A DNA stretch of 54,828 nucleotides from Streptomyces sp. NBC_01233. GTDB lineage: Bacteria; Actinomycetota; Actinomycetes; Streptomycetales; Streptomycetaceae. Below the pieces are notes generated by a model. The model saw nothing but the letters and a program-made list of their open reading frames with translations, was not told the DNA's origin and searched no databases. Both the position numbers and the translations under genes were made by a program. This document shows, in pieces, positions 7,766-15,240 of the stretch. Numbering within the stretch: the stretch's first letter is position 1; every line of letters starts with the position of its first letter. The DNA is taken from positions 1 to 54,828 of the forward strand of contig NZ_CP108516.1 of assembly GCF_035989305.1 (NCBI RefSeq), given 5' to 3'.

Positions 7766-8851
7766 ATGGCGAGGACCACGAGCACGGCGATGCGCGAGCT
7801 GATGGAACTGTCGGGGGCGTCGCAGGAACAGATCGAGAGGTGGCAGGAGCAGAGGTTCCTGCCGCGGTTCCCCCGTGCGTACGCCGGGGGCGGAGGGAGC
7901 GAGTCGGCGCTCAGCGAAGAGATCATCGAGCGGGCGCGGCTGCTGGCAGCTCACGCAACGCAGGGCGCCTCGACGATGAGCCCTATCTCGTTGATCGCCA
8001 CGCTGTCCGAACCGGATGTCGCTCTCCTACGCGAAGCGCTCATCAAGAACCTGACCACGCTCCGCCACCGCGTAGGCATGGACGTCCGAGCCGCCTCACC
8101 ACAGGAAGCCACGATCGCCCGGCAGACCGCCGCCGACCGGAAGGCCAAGCGCCAGGGCTCTTCTCGAAGCCTGAAGAACATCGCAACAGGCCCGGTCAAA
8201 GAGGGATCGGCGCTCCAGTTCGTTGAATTGATGACGCTGCTCAACCGGGACACGGACGAGGAGATCGATGCCGGCGACCTGGAGGAGGCGGTCGACATCG
8301 TGGTCGGGCACATCAAGGAGAACCTGTCCCGCCGGATCGGTGTCCCTGTCGGTCTCCTGCCGCCCGACATGGAGGCCCGCCTCAGGTCCGATGCCCGCCG
8401 ACAGCTGCTTGGCGCTCCAACGTTCCATGACATGTGCGACCTGGTTCGCGCCGTGCCTGAAAGCCTGCTGATACGGGCGTGCCGCCTTGTTCCTCTGGTC
8501 CGGCGAGTTCAGATCGCAGCGGTGGAGTCCGCGAGGCTGGCCCACGCACTGCACGCCGGGACGCTGACGGCGGAGAAGCTCGGCGTATGGCACGACTTCC
8601 CCATGCCGTACGACAACGTGCAGCGGATGGAGGCACACCCGATGTGGGAGCGCTGGGGGAGCAAGGTGATCGAAGCCGGAGCCGTGCGCGACACCGGGGA
8701 CGGTGTGCGCATCGTGGTTTGCCTGCAGAACCCGGCCATCCTGGATGAACTGGATGCCTACACCGACTTCCTGGCGTCCTTGATGCCAGCGCAGGCCTTC
8801 CACCGACTGGCGTTCAATCCGCCCGGACCGGGAACCCTGACGATCAAGTGA
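7766..8851 (+). CDS. MerR-like helix-turn-helix protein of unknown role
   Basis: 361 residues from the ATG at 7766; the 28 codons upstream in frame look non-coding. There is no good ribosome-binding site, so the mRNA may be leaderless. Residues ~10-45 (LMELSGASQEQIERWQEQRFLPRFP) resemble the MerR-type DNA-binding fold, followed by a Gly/Ser linker. The remaining ~300 residues are mostly helical and soluble, with no motif I can name. It is followed by a hairpin and the recombinase-associated repeats. It may be a regulator or a DNA-recognition factor working with the neighbouring recombinase; neither is shown. Confidence 0.7.
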   Translation: MARTTSTAMRELMELSGASQEQIERWQEQRFLPRFPRAYAGGGGSESALSEEIIERARLLAAHATQGASTMSPISLIATLSEPDVALLREALIKNLTTLRHRVGMDVRAASPQEATIARQTAADRKAKRQGSSRSLKNIATGPVKEGSALQFVELMTLLNRDTDEEIDAGDLEEAVDIVVGHIKENLSRRIGVPVGLLPPDMEARLRSDARRQLLGAPTFHDMCDLVRAVPESLLIRACRLVPLVRRVQIAAVESARLAHALHAGTLTAEKLGVWHDFPMPYDNVQRMEAHPMWERWGSKVIEAGAVRDTGDGVRIVVCLQNPAILDELDAYTDFLASLMPAQAFHRLAFNPPGPGTLTIK

Positions 8852-8857
8852 CGACCC

Positions 8858-8969
8858 GTTTCATAGGTGGTCCCTTATGAAACACCCGGGCCCAAGAGGC
8901 CCGAGCTGGGCGTTTCTTGTTTCATGGATCGTTTCAAAGTGCTGGACTCTTGAAACGTACACATGAAAC
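8858..8969. repeat. nested GTTTCA/TGAAAC inverted repeats, candidate recombination or operator sites
   Basis: Two 26-bp units with GTTTCA, 14 bp, TGAAAC lie at 8858-8883 and 8931-8956. Around the second, a further outer pair (GTTTCAT at 8919-8925, ATGAAAC at 8963-8969) creates a two-tier inverted repeat. They sit directly upstream of the serine recombinase start, the usual place for resolvase res subsites, which also act as operators of the resolvase gene. Confidence 0.7.
8887..8903 (+). terminator. hairpin after the MerR-like gene
   Basis: CGGGCC, CAAGA, GGCCCG: perfect 6-bp stem, 36 bp beyond the stop codon and between the two 26-bp GTTTCA units. Confidence 0.5.
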
Positions 8970-8978
8970 ACTGGCGGG

Positions 8979-9857
8979 GTGAGTGAGTACCAGCGCGTTG
9001 AGGCGCACGCCTGTCCCATGTCCACCTGCGCCGCCCCGGCCGGCTCCCCGTGCCGCACGACCAAGGGCAAGGTGTCGATCCAGTACCACACGGCCCGCTT
9101 CCGGCTCGTGCCCGCGCTCGCCAAGGCCCTGAACGTCCCGACCCCCGCCGTACGCAAGCCCGGCGCGGCCTGGGTGGAGCTCCCCCGACCCGCCACCGCC
9201 GGCACCGAGCCCGTCGGTCACATCCGCATCGGCTACGCCCGGGCCTCCACCGCACGCCAGTCCCTGGACACCCAGCTCGACTCCTTCGCCGCCGAGGGCA
9301 TCACCCGCGTGTTCTCCGAGAAGATCTCCACCCGCGTCGCCCAGCGGCCCGAACTGGAGAAGGCCGTCGCCCTCGCCCGCGAGCTGCGCACCTCCGGAGC
9401 CCGGGTCACCCTCGTCGTCCACGAGCACAAGCGACTCGGGCGCGGCATCGAGCTGGTCACGCTCGCCCAGGACCTCAAGGCCGCCGACGTCGGCCTCCAA
9501 TTCCTCACCGGTGAGCTCCAGGGCTCCCACGACCCCTCGGGCGTCGTCTTCAACGTGCTGGCCGCGCTGTCCGGCATGGAACGCGAGTACATCCGCGACC
9601 GCACCCTGGAGGGCCACGAGTCCGCCCGCAAGCGCGGCAAGGCCATCGGCGGGCCCACGGTCACCAACTCCGACATGCTCACCATGGCGCTCCAGATGCG
9701 GGCCGAGGGCGTGAGCCTGCGCGACATGGCGCCCCGGCTCGTCATCACCACCGGAGCGAAGAAGGGGCAGCACCCTTCCCCGCCCACCATCATGCGGATG
9801 CTCCGCGAGCACGACGACAGGGTGGCCGCGGACGCGCTCGCCGCCGAGACCAGCTGA
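8979..9857 (+). CDS. serine recombinase (resolvase/invertase type) with N-terminal Cys-rich extension
   Basis: 292 residues, GTG start. Residues 10-40 form a small Cys/His unit (ACPMSTCAAPAGSPC ... QYHTAR), probably zinc-binding and absent from classical resolvases. The catalytic domain starts at ~82 with GYARAS (catalytic S90, R88) and QSLDTQLD. It continues with the helix E/R region (KRLGRG, SGMEREYIRDRTLEG). The C-terminus has a helix-turn-helix of resolvase type (GVSLRDMAPRL, SPPTIMRML). All core residues I can check are intact. It probably resolves multimers or cointegrates, or inverts a segment, acting at the repeats just upstream. A perfect 20-bp inverted repeat ends the unit. Confidence 0.88.
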   Translation: MSEYQRVEAHACPMSTCAAPAGSPCRTTKGKVSIQYHTARFRLVPALAKALNVPTPAVRKPGAAWVELPRPATAGTEPVGHIRIGYARASTARQSLDTQLDSFAAEGITRVFSEKISTRVAQRPELEKAVALARELRTSGARVTLVVHEHKRLGRGIELVTLAQDLKAADVGLQFLTGELQGSHDPSGVVFNVLAALSGMEREYIRDRTLEGHESARKRGKAIGGPTVTNSDMLTMALQMRAEGVSLRDMAPRLVITTGAKKGQHPSPPTIMRMLREHDDRVAADALAAETS

Positions 9858-9870
9858 CCGGTACAGATAG

Positions 9871-9924
9871 ACGTCAGCCCCGGTCAGACCCATTGGAACC
9901 AACAGGTCTGACCGGGGCTGACGT
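9871..9924. terminator. perfect 20-bp stem-loop carrying site B in its loop region
   Basis: Arms 9871-9890 and 9905-9924 are exact complements over 20 bp around a 14-nt loop. It lies between the serine recombinase stop and the stop of the opposing GNAT-like gene, so it is a strong candidate bidirectional terminator. The 21-bp repeat site B (9883-9903) spans the end of the left arm and the loop. Confidence 0.8.
9883..9903 (+). repeat. 21-bp repeat, site B
   Basis: GTCAGACCC, ATT, GGAACCAAC. It matches the reverse complement of site D (16485-16505) at 19 of 21 positions. Confidence 0.65.
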
Positions 9925-9936
9925 GTGTCCGGAGGA

Positions 9937-10464
9937 TCAGCGGGGTGGCGGGTCGAGCGGCCGCGCCCGCTCCGGTCCGTGCGACCTCGCGGCGCGCATG
10001 TGCTCGCACCGATGGGCATCCCGGGGGAACGCGACCCCCGTCGACGCGGCGAAGGCCGGGAAGAACGCCTGGGCGTCCTCCGACTGCGGGGTCGTGGTCC
10101 AGGCGTACCCGTCACGGCCGCGCAGGGCGAAGCGCACCATGCGGGAGCCGTACCCGTGGCGCTGCCACGGACCGGTGACCCTGATCTTCACAATCAGCCC
10201 GAGGCGGCACACCTCGCAGGCCTGCCAGACCAGTCGGGCGAAGTCGTACCCGTCCGGCGCGCAAGCCCGGACCCCCTGCATCCCGGCCGGGTCACCGGGC
10301 GGCTTGTAGCACCAGGTCTCGGTCTCGGGGTCGACCCTCCACTCCAGACTGTTCCACGGGACGGCGGCCGGCGCTGCGGGCGCCTGCGCGTCCCGCCCGT
10401 GGAAGGCGTCGACCAGGCGCTCCCACAGGGAGCCGCCGGGCCTGGTCCTGTTCGACGACCCCAC
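9937..10464 (-). CDS. GNAT-like acetyltransferase-fold protein
   Basis: 175 residues from a GTG at 10464, two bases past the stop of the upstream DUF6166 gene. The C-terminal half shows a GNAT core: a beta-strand (GLIVKIRVTGPW), the acetyl-CoA pyrophosphate-binding signature QRHGYGSRMV, then YAWTTTPQSEDAQAFFPAF, which matches the usual fourth strand and helix. The N-terminal ~60 residues (LWERLVDAFHGRDAQAPAA, Trp/Cys-containing WCYKPPGDP) are specific to this protein. The substrate is unknown. It is co-transcribed with the DUF6166 gene. Confidence 0.65.
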   Translation of the reverse strand: MGSSNRTRPGGSLWERLVDAFHGRDAQAPAAPAAVPWNSLEWRVDPETETWCYKPPGDPAGMQGVRACAPDGYDFARLVWQACEVCRLGLIVKIRVTGPWQRHGYGSRMVRFALRGRDGYAWTTTPQSEDAQAFFPAFAASTGVAFPRDAHRCEHMRAARSHGPERARPLDPPPR

Positions 10465-10466
10465 GG

Positions 10467-10940
10467 TCAGCGCTGGCTCTGCAGCTGCGGGAGCTCCCGC
10501 AGGGCAGCGGGCAGGTCGTCGATGCCGCGCTGCAGGTACCAGGCCCGGGACCAGCGCAAGACGACGCCGCGGCGCAGGCGCCACCGGTCGCAGAACTGGG
10601 ACAGGACGTCGTCGCAGAAGTCCTCCCGCAGCTGCACCAGCACCTCGTCCTCGGGATAGGTCGCGTACCCGATACCGCACTTGTCCGGGTCGCCGAGGTC
10701 GAGCGCGTCGGCGAGGATCACCGCGGCCGCCGCGCTGGTGCCGCCGCCGTTGTACCCCCAGCCGAAGCCGCCGTGCTCCGGCTCGGCCAGCTCACGCAGC
10801 ACCGTCACGTCCTGCCGCTCGGTCGGGCCGAACTCGACCTCTTCGACCAGGATCCGGGCGGGCTGCCACTCCTCCCCGTCGCTCCTGTTGCTCTCCGGGC
10901 CGTCCTGGATCCCGTGGTACGTCCAGTCCCTGTACGTCAC
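10467..10940 (-). CDS. DUF6166 domain protein
   Basis: 157 residues. I start it at GTG 10940 because AGGGGAG lies just upstream; the longer frame to 11093 reads as non-coding. The central block FGWGYNGGGTSAAAAVILADALDLG is the DUF6166 signature, followed by FCDDVLSQFCDRWRLRRGVVLRW. Function is unknown; the family is common on actinobacterial plasmids and phages. A decayed copy of its C-terminus remains at 43499-43622. It is in an operon with the GNAT-like gene. Confidence 0.8.
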   Translation of the reverse strand: MTYRDWTYHGIQDGPESNRSDGEEWQPARILVEEVEFGPTERQDVTVLRELAEPEHGGFGWGYNGGGTSAAAAVILADALDLGDPDKCGIGYATYPEDEVLVQLREDFCDDVLSQFCDRWRLRRGVVLRWSRAWYLQRGIDDLPAALRELPQLQSQR

Positions 10941-11100
10941 GTCGCTCCCCTGGTTGCTGCTGCAGAACCTCCACAGCCTGCCGGAGCGGAATGGAGGCGG
11001 ACAGGGCTTGCCCGGCCAGCCGAAGGCGGGAACGGTTCGCGCACATGTCCGCCGGAATCGGGGGCTCAGCGCTCCGGGCGGAGCGTCGCTCACAGCACGA

Positions 11101-11138
11101 AGCCCCGGCGGGCTGGTCGTGCCGAGCCCGCCGGGGCT
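11101..11138 (-). terminator. perfect 14-bp stem-loop
   Basis: Arms 11101-11114 and 11125-11138 are exact complements around a 10-nt loop. It lies 10 bp beyond the stop of the small minus-strand gene at 11148, so it is its likely terminator and insulates the DUF6166 promoter. Confidence 0.8.
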
Positions 11139-11147
11139 TCGCTGCGC

Positions 11148-11336
11148 CTATCGGTCCGAGGCGTCCTGACCGCCAGGTAACGGGCGGGCCCAGACGGCGG
11201 CCTCATCGGGATGGGTGGTGGTGCGGACCTTGACCCACGCGGCGTTGTGACCGACACCGGTCTTGCGTGAAAGCCGCCAGGCATGCCATGAGGTGACGGG
11301 GGAGAAGATCCAGCGGCGTCGAGTGAGCTGATTCAT
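11148..11336 (-). CDS. small hypothetical protein
   Basis: 62 residues from the ATG at 11336 (a GTG at 11354 would add six). Basic and Trp-rich (MNQLTRRRWIFSPVTSWHAWRLSRKTGVGHNAAWVK), ending VRTTTHPDEAAVWARPLPGG. The layout suggests a small beta-rich nucleic-acid-binding protein, but that is only a guess. It is followed by a strong terminator. Confidence 0.55.
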   Translation of the reverse strand: MNQLTRRRWIFSPVTSWHAWRLSRKTGVGHNAAWVKVRTTTHPDEAAVWARPLPGGQDASDR

Positions 11337-11410
11337 GCGGCGATGCATACCCACCGCTCAACCCGCTGGCTCATGCACGGTGCCCCGGACCATGACGGCC
11401 GGGGCACCGC

Positions 11411-11704
11411 TCACCGACCGCCCTGGGCGTCGCTCTGCCCGATCTGCCTCCACGACCACTCCTGCCGTGGGAGCTGGAGCAGGGTCGGCAGCGCGGCGAC
11501 GTCGACACGGAGCTTGATGCCGCGGATTCGCTCCTGCAGGGCTGTGGCCCGTCGATCCAGTACCTCGGCATCGTCGGCGCCGGCCAGTACCAGGCGCACG
11601 ACGGGGAACAGGCTGCTCTGCGGGTACCGCTGACGCCAGAGCTTCTTGTGGGAGCCGATCGTGCCGCGCTCTCCCTCGAAGTAGGGGCAACGGTAAGAAG
11701 CGTG
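11411..11704 (-). pseudogene. headless C-terminal remnant of an unrecognised protein
   Basis: The frame that ends at 11411 is open back to the stop codon of the DUF1353 gene at 11705 and reads like real protein throughout (CPYFEGERGTIGSHKKLWRQRYP, LFPVVRLVLAGADDAEVLDRRATALQERIRGIKL), yet has no start codon before a GTG at 11599. The convincing sequence extends about 30 residues upstream of that GTG. The simplest reading is a 5'-deleted gene whose N-terminal part was lost when the DUF1353 gene was joined here. A short protein from GTG 11599 (62 residues) cannot be excluded. The family is unknown. Confidence 0.5.
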
Positions 11705-12652
11705 TCACCGGCCGTAAGGGGCGGGCATGAAGAGCGCCGCGGCGAATACGAGCAGCACCACCAGTGTTCCGGCGCCCGTCAGTACGAGTGCCACCTTCTT
11801 CGGCATCCACGCCATGACCCACTCCAGCCCCTGGTAGAGCGCGGTGATGAAGAGGAGCGCGACCGTGACGTACAGCAGCACCGCTATGCTCACTCCCACG
11901 ATCGCGCCAGCGATCCGGAAAGGGCCCCAGAGCAGCGCCAGCGCTAGCGGGATCACGACCGCGCCCGACAGTCCGCCGGCGAGCTCGTAGAACCACGGCC
12001 GGTCGCCCATCCAGGGCAGATTCGGGATGCGCGCGACGTCGATGAGGTCGAGGAACGTCCAGAAGCCCAGGGTTGCGACCACCCCGAGGGTCAAGACCAC
12101 GGCCACGCGGTACCACCACGTCTGTACCTTCGACCATTTGGTTCCCCTGCCGTCGAGCATCGTCGCCATCGTCACCGCCGACCAGATCAGCCACCGCCGG
12201 ATCAGCTTGGTTCCAGCGTCCCCCATCGCGTCACGCAATACGCGGTCGGCCTCCACACGTAGCACGATCTCACCCCTGGTCGAGGTGTAAGTCGTGTCGT
12301 CCAGAGGGTGGATCAGTCCATCGTGCAGCAACGTGGCCGGAAGGTGCTTTCCGGTCTTCGGCACGAGCCAGGTGAAGAGCGCGGGCACCGAGGTCAGGTC
12401 GCTGAGGAAGGTGCTGGTCTCCCGGGGCACCAGCAGCTCGCCGAGTTGCCGGTCCTTGTAGGCGATGCGGCGCCGCATCCTGAATTGCTCGCGGCCCCCG
12501 TCGGTGCACCGGACCAGCACGATCTGGGCCATGGAGCCGAAGATTGCCGGTTCCCCCGGAGCACCGTCGACGCCACCGTCGTAGAACCGGAGCGGCTGCG
12601 GGATAACCGGGTAATCGGGTCCGATGTCGGAGACGCTGTCGGATACGGACAT
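11705..12652 (-). CDS. DUF1353 domain membrane protein
   Basis: 315 residues from ATG 12652, with GAGAGG upstream. Residues ~1-130 carry a DUF1353 domain (FLSDLTSVPALFTWLVP, GKHLPATLLHDGLI), a small phage/plasmid domain of unknown activity. The C-terminal half has about five membrane helices (VAVVLTLGVVATLGFWTFL, LSGAVVIPLALALLWGPF, GVSIAVLLYVTVALLFI, VALVLTGAGTLVVLLVFA). A cytoplasmic head on a membrane anchor is inferred. It lies next to a gene remnant and has no obvious partner. Confidence 0.75.
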   Translation of the reverse strand: MSVSDSVSDIGPDYPVIPQPLRFYDGGVDGAPGEPAIFGSMAQIVLVRCTDGGREQFRMRRRIAYKDRQLGELLVPRETSTFLSDLTSVPALFTWLVPKTGKHLPATLLHDGLIHPLDDTTYTSTRGEIVLRVEADRVLRDAMGDAGTKLIRRWLIWSAVTMATMLDGRGTKWSKVQTWWYRVAVVLTLGVVATLGFWTFLDLIDVARIPNLPWMGDRPWFYELAGGLSGAVVIPLALALLWGPFRIAGAIVGVSIAVLLYVTVALLFITALYQGLEWVMAWMPKKVALVLTGAGTLVVLLVFAAALFMPAPYGR

Positions 12653-12929
12653 ACGCACCTCTCTCGCCACACAGGTTCGTAGCCCTCTCTTCCAGCGATC
12701 GGCTGCCGATATCGCCCTCCTGGCAATCTGTCACCCAAGCGCCTCACCATCGTCCTCCACCCGTGGTTCGGCGAGCCCGCACGGCTCGGACCGAGTCGGG
12801 AGGGCCCTGCCGCACGCCGACCGAGAGGCCCTCGGGCATGAAGGGGATTCGTCACCGAGGCCCCTGGCTCACCAACACGGGTGACGCAGTCGCAAGGTCC
12901 CCCGCGGTTTGCGGCTGATGACAGTGTTC
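12653..12929. other. intergenic, nothing seen
   Basis: About 280 bp containing the probable promoter of the DUF1353 gene. I see no gene, strong hairpin or repeat. Confidence 0.4.
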
Positions 12930-13529
12930 TTACCGGCACCCCGAGTCCTGGGCGGCGAGGGTGGCCGCGAGGCGTTCGGCGAGTTCGGCAAGGTGCGGGT
13001 CGTCGGGGCCGGCGGTGTGCTCGATGGCGGCCTGCTCGGCGTCGTACGCGTCGAGGACCTGCTCCCAGCTCTGGGCGTTCGGCCCGTAGTGCTCGGGGAA
13101 CACGTGGGCCAGCCACCAGGCCGCCGCACGCCAGTCCGGCCGCAGGTACCTGGTCTGCCGTTCCTCGACATCCAGGCCGGTGACGGGGTCGTTGTAGGTG
13201 CGCACGCGTTCCTCCAGGACCAGGCTCCCGGCGCCCGCCTGCAGAACTCGCGCGAGCGCCCGGGCGGCCATCTGCGCCCGAGCGGAGTTCACCCGCCGGT
13301 ACAGCTCGACGTACATGTCGTCGGAGGCGTTCGCGGGTTCTCCGTCCTCGCGGGCCTGGGCGGCGTCGCGGCCGCGGGCCATCCACCGGGCGAGGGTGGC
13401 CCGGGAAACTCCGGCGCCCTCGGCGGCGAGCGAGTTGGCGACGCCCACGGCGGTGGCCTTGACGATGCTCTCGATCCGCTTCGGCGTCAGCAGGGAGGGG
13501 CGGCCCGGGCGGCGGGTGCTTGATCTCAT
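12930..13529 (-). CDS. terminase-small-subunit-like helix-turn-helix protein
   Basis: About 200 residues from the ATG at 13529 (MRSSTRRPGRPSLLTPKR). The N-terminal helix-turn-helix (SIVKATAVGVANSLAAEGAGVSRATLARWMARG) is followed by a helical region (DDMYVELYRRVNSARAQMAARALARVLQ) of the kind found in phage small terminase subunits and related DNA-binding proteins. The rest includes TRYLRPDWRAAAWWLAHVFPEHYGP. No large terminase gene is nearby, so it is more likely a plasmid DNA-binding factor or phage relic. Divergent from the first partition operon. Confidence 0.6.
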   Translation of the reverse strand: MRSSTRRPGRPSLLTPKRIESIVKATAVGVANSLAAEGAGVSRATLARWMARGRDAAQAREDGEPANASDDMYVELYRRVNSARAQMAARALARVLQAGAGSLVLEERVRTYNDPVTGLDVEERQTRYLRPDWRAAAWWLAHVFPEHYGPNAQSWEQVLDAYDAEQAAIEHTAGPDDPHLAELAERLAATLAAQDSGCR

Positions 13530-13680
13530 GCGGGCGGACCGTACGTACACCTGGTCGCTTGCGTCTCCGGCGTCACGCATTTTGCGATTTACGCGACGGT
13601 CCTACGCGCGCGCGGGCGCGGGAGTCTCATCCGGGGTACCGGGCGGTCCTCCCTGGTCAACGCGCCAGGCACCCGGTCCT

Positions 13681-13701
13681 GTTGGACCCAATGGGGTCAA
13701 C
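13681..13701 (-). repeat. 21-bp repeat, site C
   Basis: GTTGGACCC, AAT, GGGGTCAAC: nearly perfect inverted arms. It lies ~140 bp upstream of the parA-like gene, between two divergent genes. Confidence 0.65.
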
Positions 13702-13839
13702 CCTGTTAGGGGCACCACGCTGGCCTGGGGTTTTCCTCGATCGGGCGGAGCGTCGCCGGGTCCACGTACGGGCTGGGAGGAGGCGATACGGTCTGGCGGT
13801 GACGAGTGGACGGGGAGAGGCCCGAATGAGGAGAGAGCC

Positions 13840-14766
13840 ATGGTCCAGGTAACGCTGGAGCCGTTGAAGATCCCGGACCGGCTGCGCATGCCGGCCGTCT
13901 TCGAACGGGAGTGGACGGAGCCGGCCAACAAGCTGCGCCCGCGCATCCTGCTCCCGGCCGCATTCACCGGGCCGTCCCCGATCGCCCCGGGCGAGCACCG
14001 CGTTTTCATCGTCTTCAACCGCAAGGGCGGTGCCGGGAAGACGACCACGACCCTGGAGCTCGCGTGCGCCTGGGCGGCGATGGGCTACACCGTGCGCATC
14101 ATCGACGCCGACCCGCAGGACGCCGGTCTGACCGGGTGGCTGGCGCCGGTCTATCCCGAAGGCCTTGACCCCAAGCACCGGCTGACGCTGAAGAACGTCA
14201 TGTACGGCGAGGCCGGCCTGGACGAGGCGACGTACTACACCCGGTACAAGAACCTCTACATCGTGCCCAGCTACGAGGACTGCGCGGTCGTCGAGTACGA
14301 CCCGGCGGTCAACGGCGAGCGCACCCTGCGCCGGGCGATCAAGCGGAGCGAGGCGCCGGTGGACATCACCATCGTCGACTGCCCTCCGAAGGTCGGGAAG
14401 CTCTCGACGTTCACCCTGGCGATCGGCGGCGAGGTCTTGGTGCCCAGCCAGCTCAGCGGCCTGGACAAGAAGTCGAACGAGCCGTTGCGCAGGACGATCG
14501 CCGACGCGCAGGAGGAGTACGACGTGAGGGTGCGGGCCGCCGTGCTCACGGCCTGGGGCAAGACGATCATCTCCCGTTCGGTCGGCAACGAGATGGCCGA
14601 GCACTACCCGGACGCGCTGGTGTGCCCGGTCCGCCGGTCGGTGGACGCCACCACCGCGCCCGACGAGAACAAGTCGATCCGCGAGTACAACAAGCGGTCC
14701 ACCACCACGCGTGACTTCGACCAGCTCGGTCACATGCTGGTGGCGCCGCGGGGAGCTGCAGCATGA
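13840..14766 (+). CDS. parA: ParA-family partition ATPase (first system)
   Basis: 308 residues from the ATG at 13840, with GAGGAGAG upstream. After an unusual ~55-residue N-terminal extension the deviant Walker A KGGAGKTTT (62-70) and the DADPQD switch region follow. Then come a Walker B-like strand (ITIVDCPPKVG) and a GLDKKSNEP loop. ParA ATPases form a nucleoid-bound gradient that moves the plasmid through its partner protein. The partner is the RHH-like protein that overlaps its stop codon. The extension may act in autoregulation, as in type Ia ParA proteins, but contains no obvious helix-turn-helix. Confidence 0.9.
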   Translation: MVQVTLEPLKIPDRLRMPAVFEREWTEPANKLRPRILLPAAFTGPSPIAPGEHRVFIVFNRKGGAGKTTTTLELACAWAAMGYTVRIIDADPQDAGLTGWLAPVYPEGLDPKHRLTLKNVMYGEAGLDEATYYTRYKNLYIVPSYEDCAVVEYDPAVNGERTLRRAIKRSEAPVDITIVDCPPKVGKLSTFTLAIGGEVLVPSQLSGLDKKSNEPLRRTIADAQEEYDVRVRAAVLTAWGKTIISRSVGNEMAEHYPDALVCPVRRSVDATTAPDENKSIREYNKRSTTTRDFDQLGHMLVAPRGAAA

Positions 14767-15080
14767 GCAACGGAATGCCCTTCGGCCAGGGGAGCCTCCT
14801 CGGCAAGGAGCTGGGAGGCCAGTCGCCGTCCGGCCCGGGCACGAAGGAGAAGATCCCGGCGTATGTCAGCCCGGAGACCATGAACCGGCTGCGCAACGCC
14901 GTGGTCGCGCTCCAGCGGATCGACGACGAGGACGCCGACGTCCCGGTGTCTCTGTCCGCGTACGTGGAGGCCGCTGTCCTTGCGCAGCTCCGCCGTGATG
15001 AGCGCGAGTACAACAACGGTGCGCCGTTCCCGCAGCGCCGCAACAAGAACCTCAAGAGCGGTCCGCCGGTCACGAAGTAG
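14763..15080 (+). CDS. small ribbon-helix-helix-like partition partner
   Basis: 105 residues, ATG overlapping the parA stop (ATGA), so translation is coupled. A flexible Gly/Ser N-terminus is followed by a ribbon-helix-helix-like segment (KIPAYVSPETMNRLRNAVVALQRIDD, PVSLSAYVEAAVLAQLRRDERE) and a basic tail (PQRRNKNLKSG). Size and position match the small centromere-binding proteins (ParG type) that pair with ParA. It should bind a centromere near the operon and stimulate the ATPase. I did not find a clear repeat set for that site. Confidence 0.8.
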   Translation: MSNGMPFGQGSLLGKELGGQSPSGPGTKEKIPAYVSPETMNRLRNAVVALQRIDDEDADVPVSLSAYVEAAVLAQLRRDEREYNNGAPFPQRRNKNLKSGPPVTK

Positions 15081-15093
15081 CCGTCCGCTGACT

Positions 15094-15127
15094 GCGAGGG
15101 CCCCGCCGCTTCCGGTGGGGCCCTCGC
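15094..15127 (+). terminator. terminator of the first partition operon
   Basis: GCGAGGGCCCC pairs perfectly with GGGGCCCTCGC, with further weak pairing inside the loop, 13 bp after the stop codon. Confidence 0.85.
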
Positions 15128-15240
15128 GTGCGTCAGTGGCCCGGTCAGGGCTTCTCGAGGTCGGGTAGTAAGCGGCGGGCGAGGGGTTCCTCGTCGGGAT
15201 GGGTAGCCCGCCGGGTATGTCCTATCGAAGCCGAGTCACG

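Noticed and set aside
8858..8969. GTTTCA/TGAAAC pairs as chromosomal-type parS
   Set aside because: Streptomyces parS is a compact 14-bp palindrome with adjacent arms; here the arms are 14 bp apart, so recombinase or operator sites fit better.
12930..13529. Evidence for a prophage
   Set aside because: Only a terminase-small-subunit-like protein is present; no capsid, portal, tail or large terminase gene is seen in the window.
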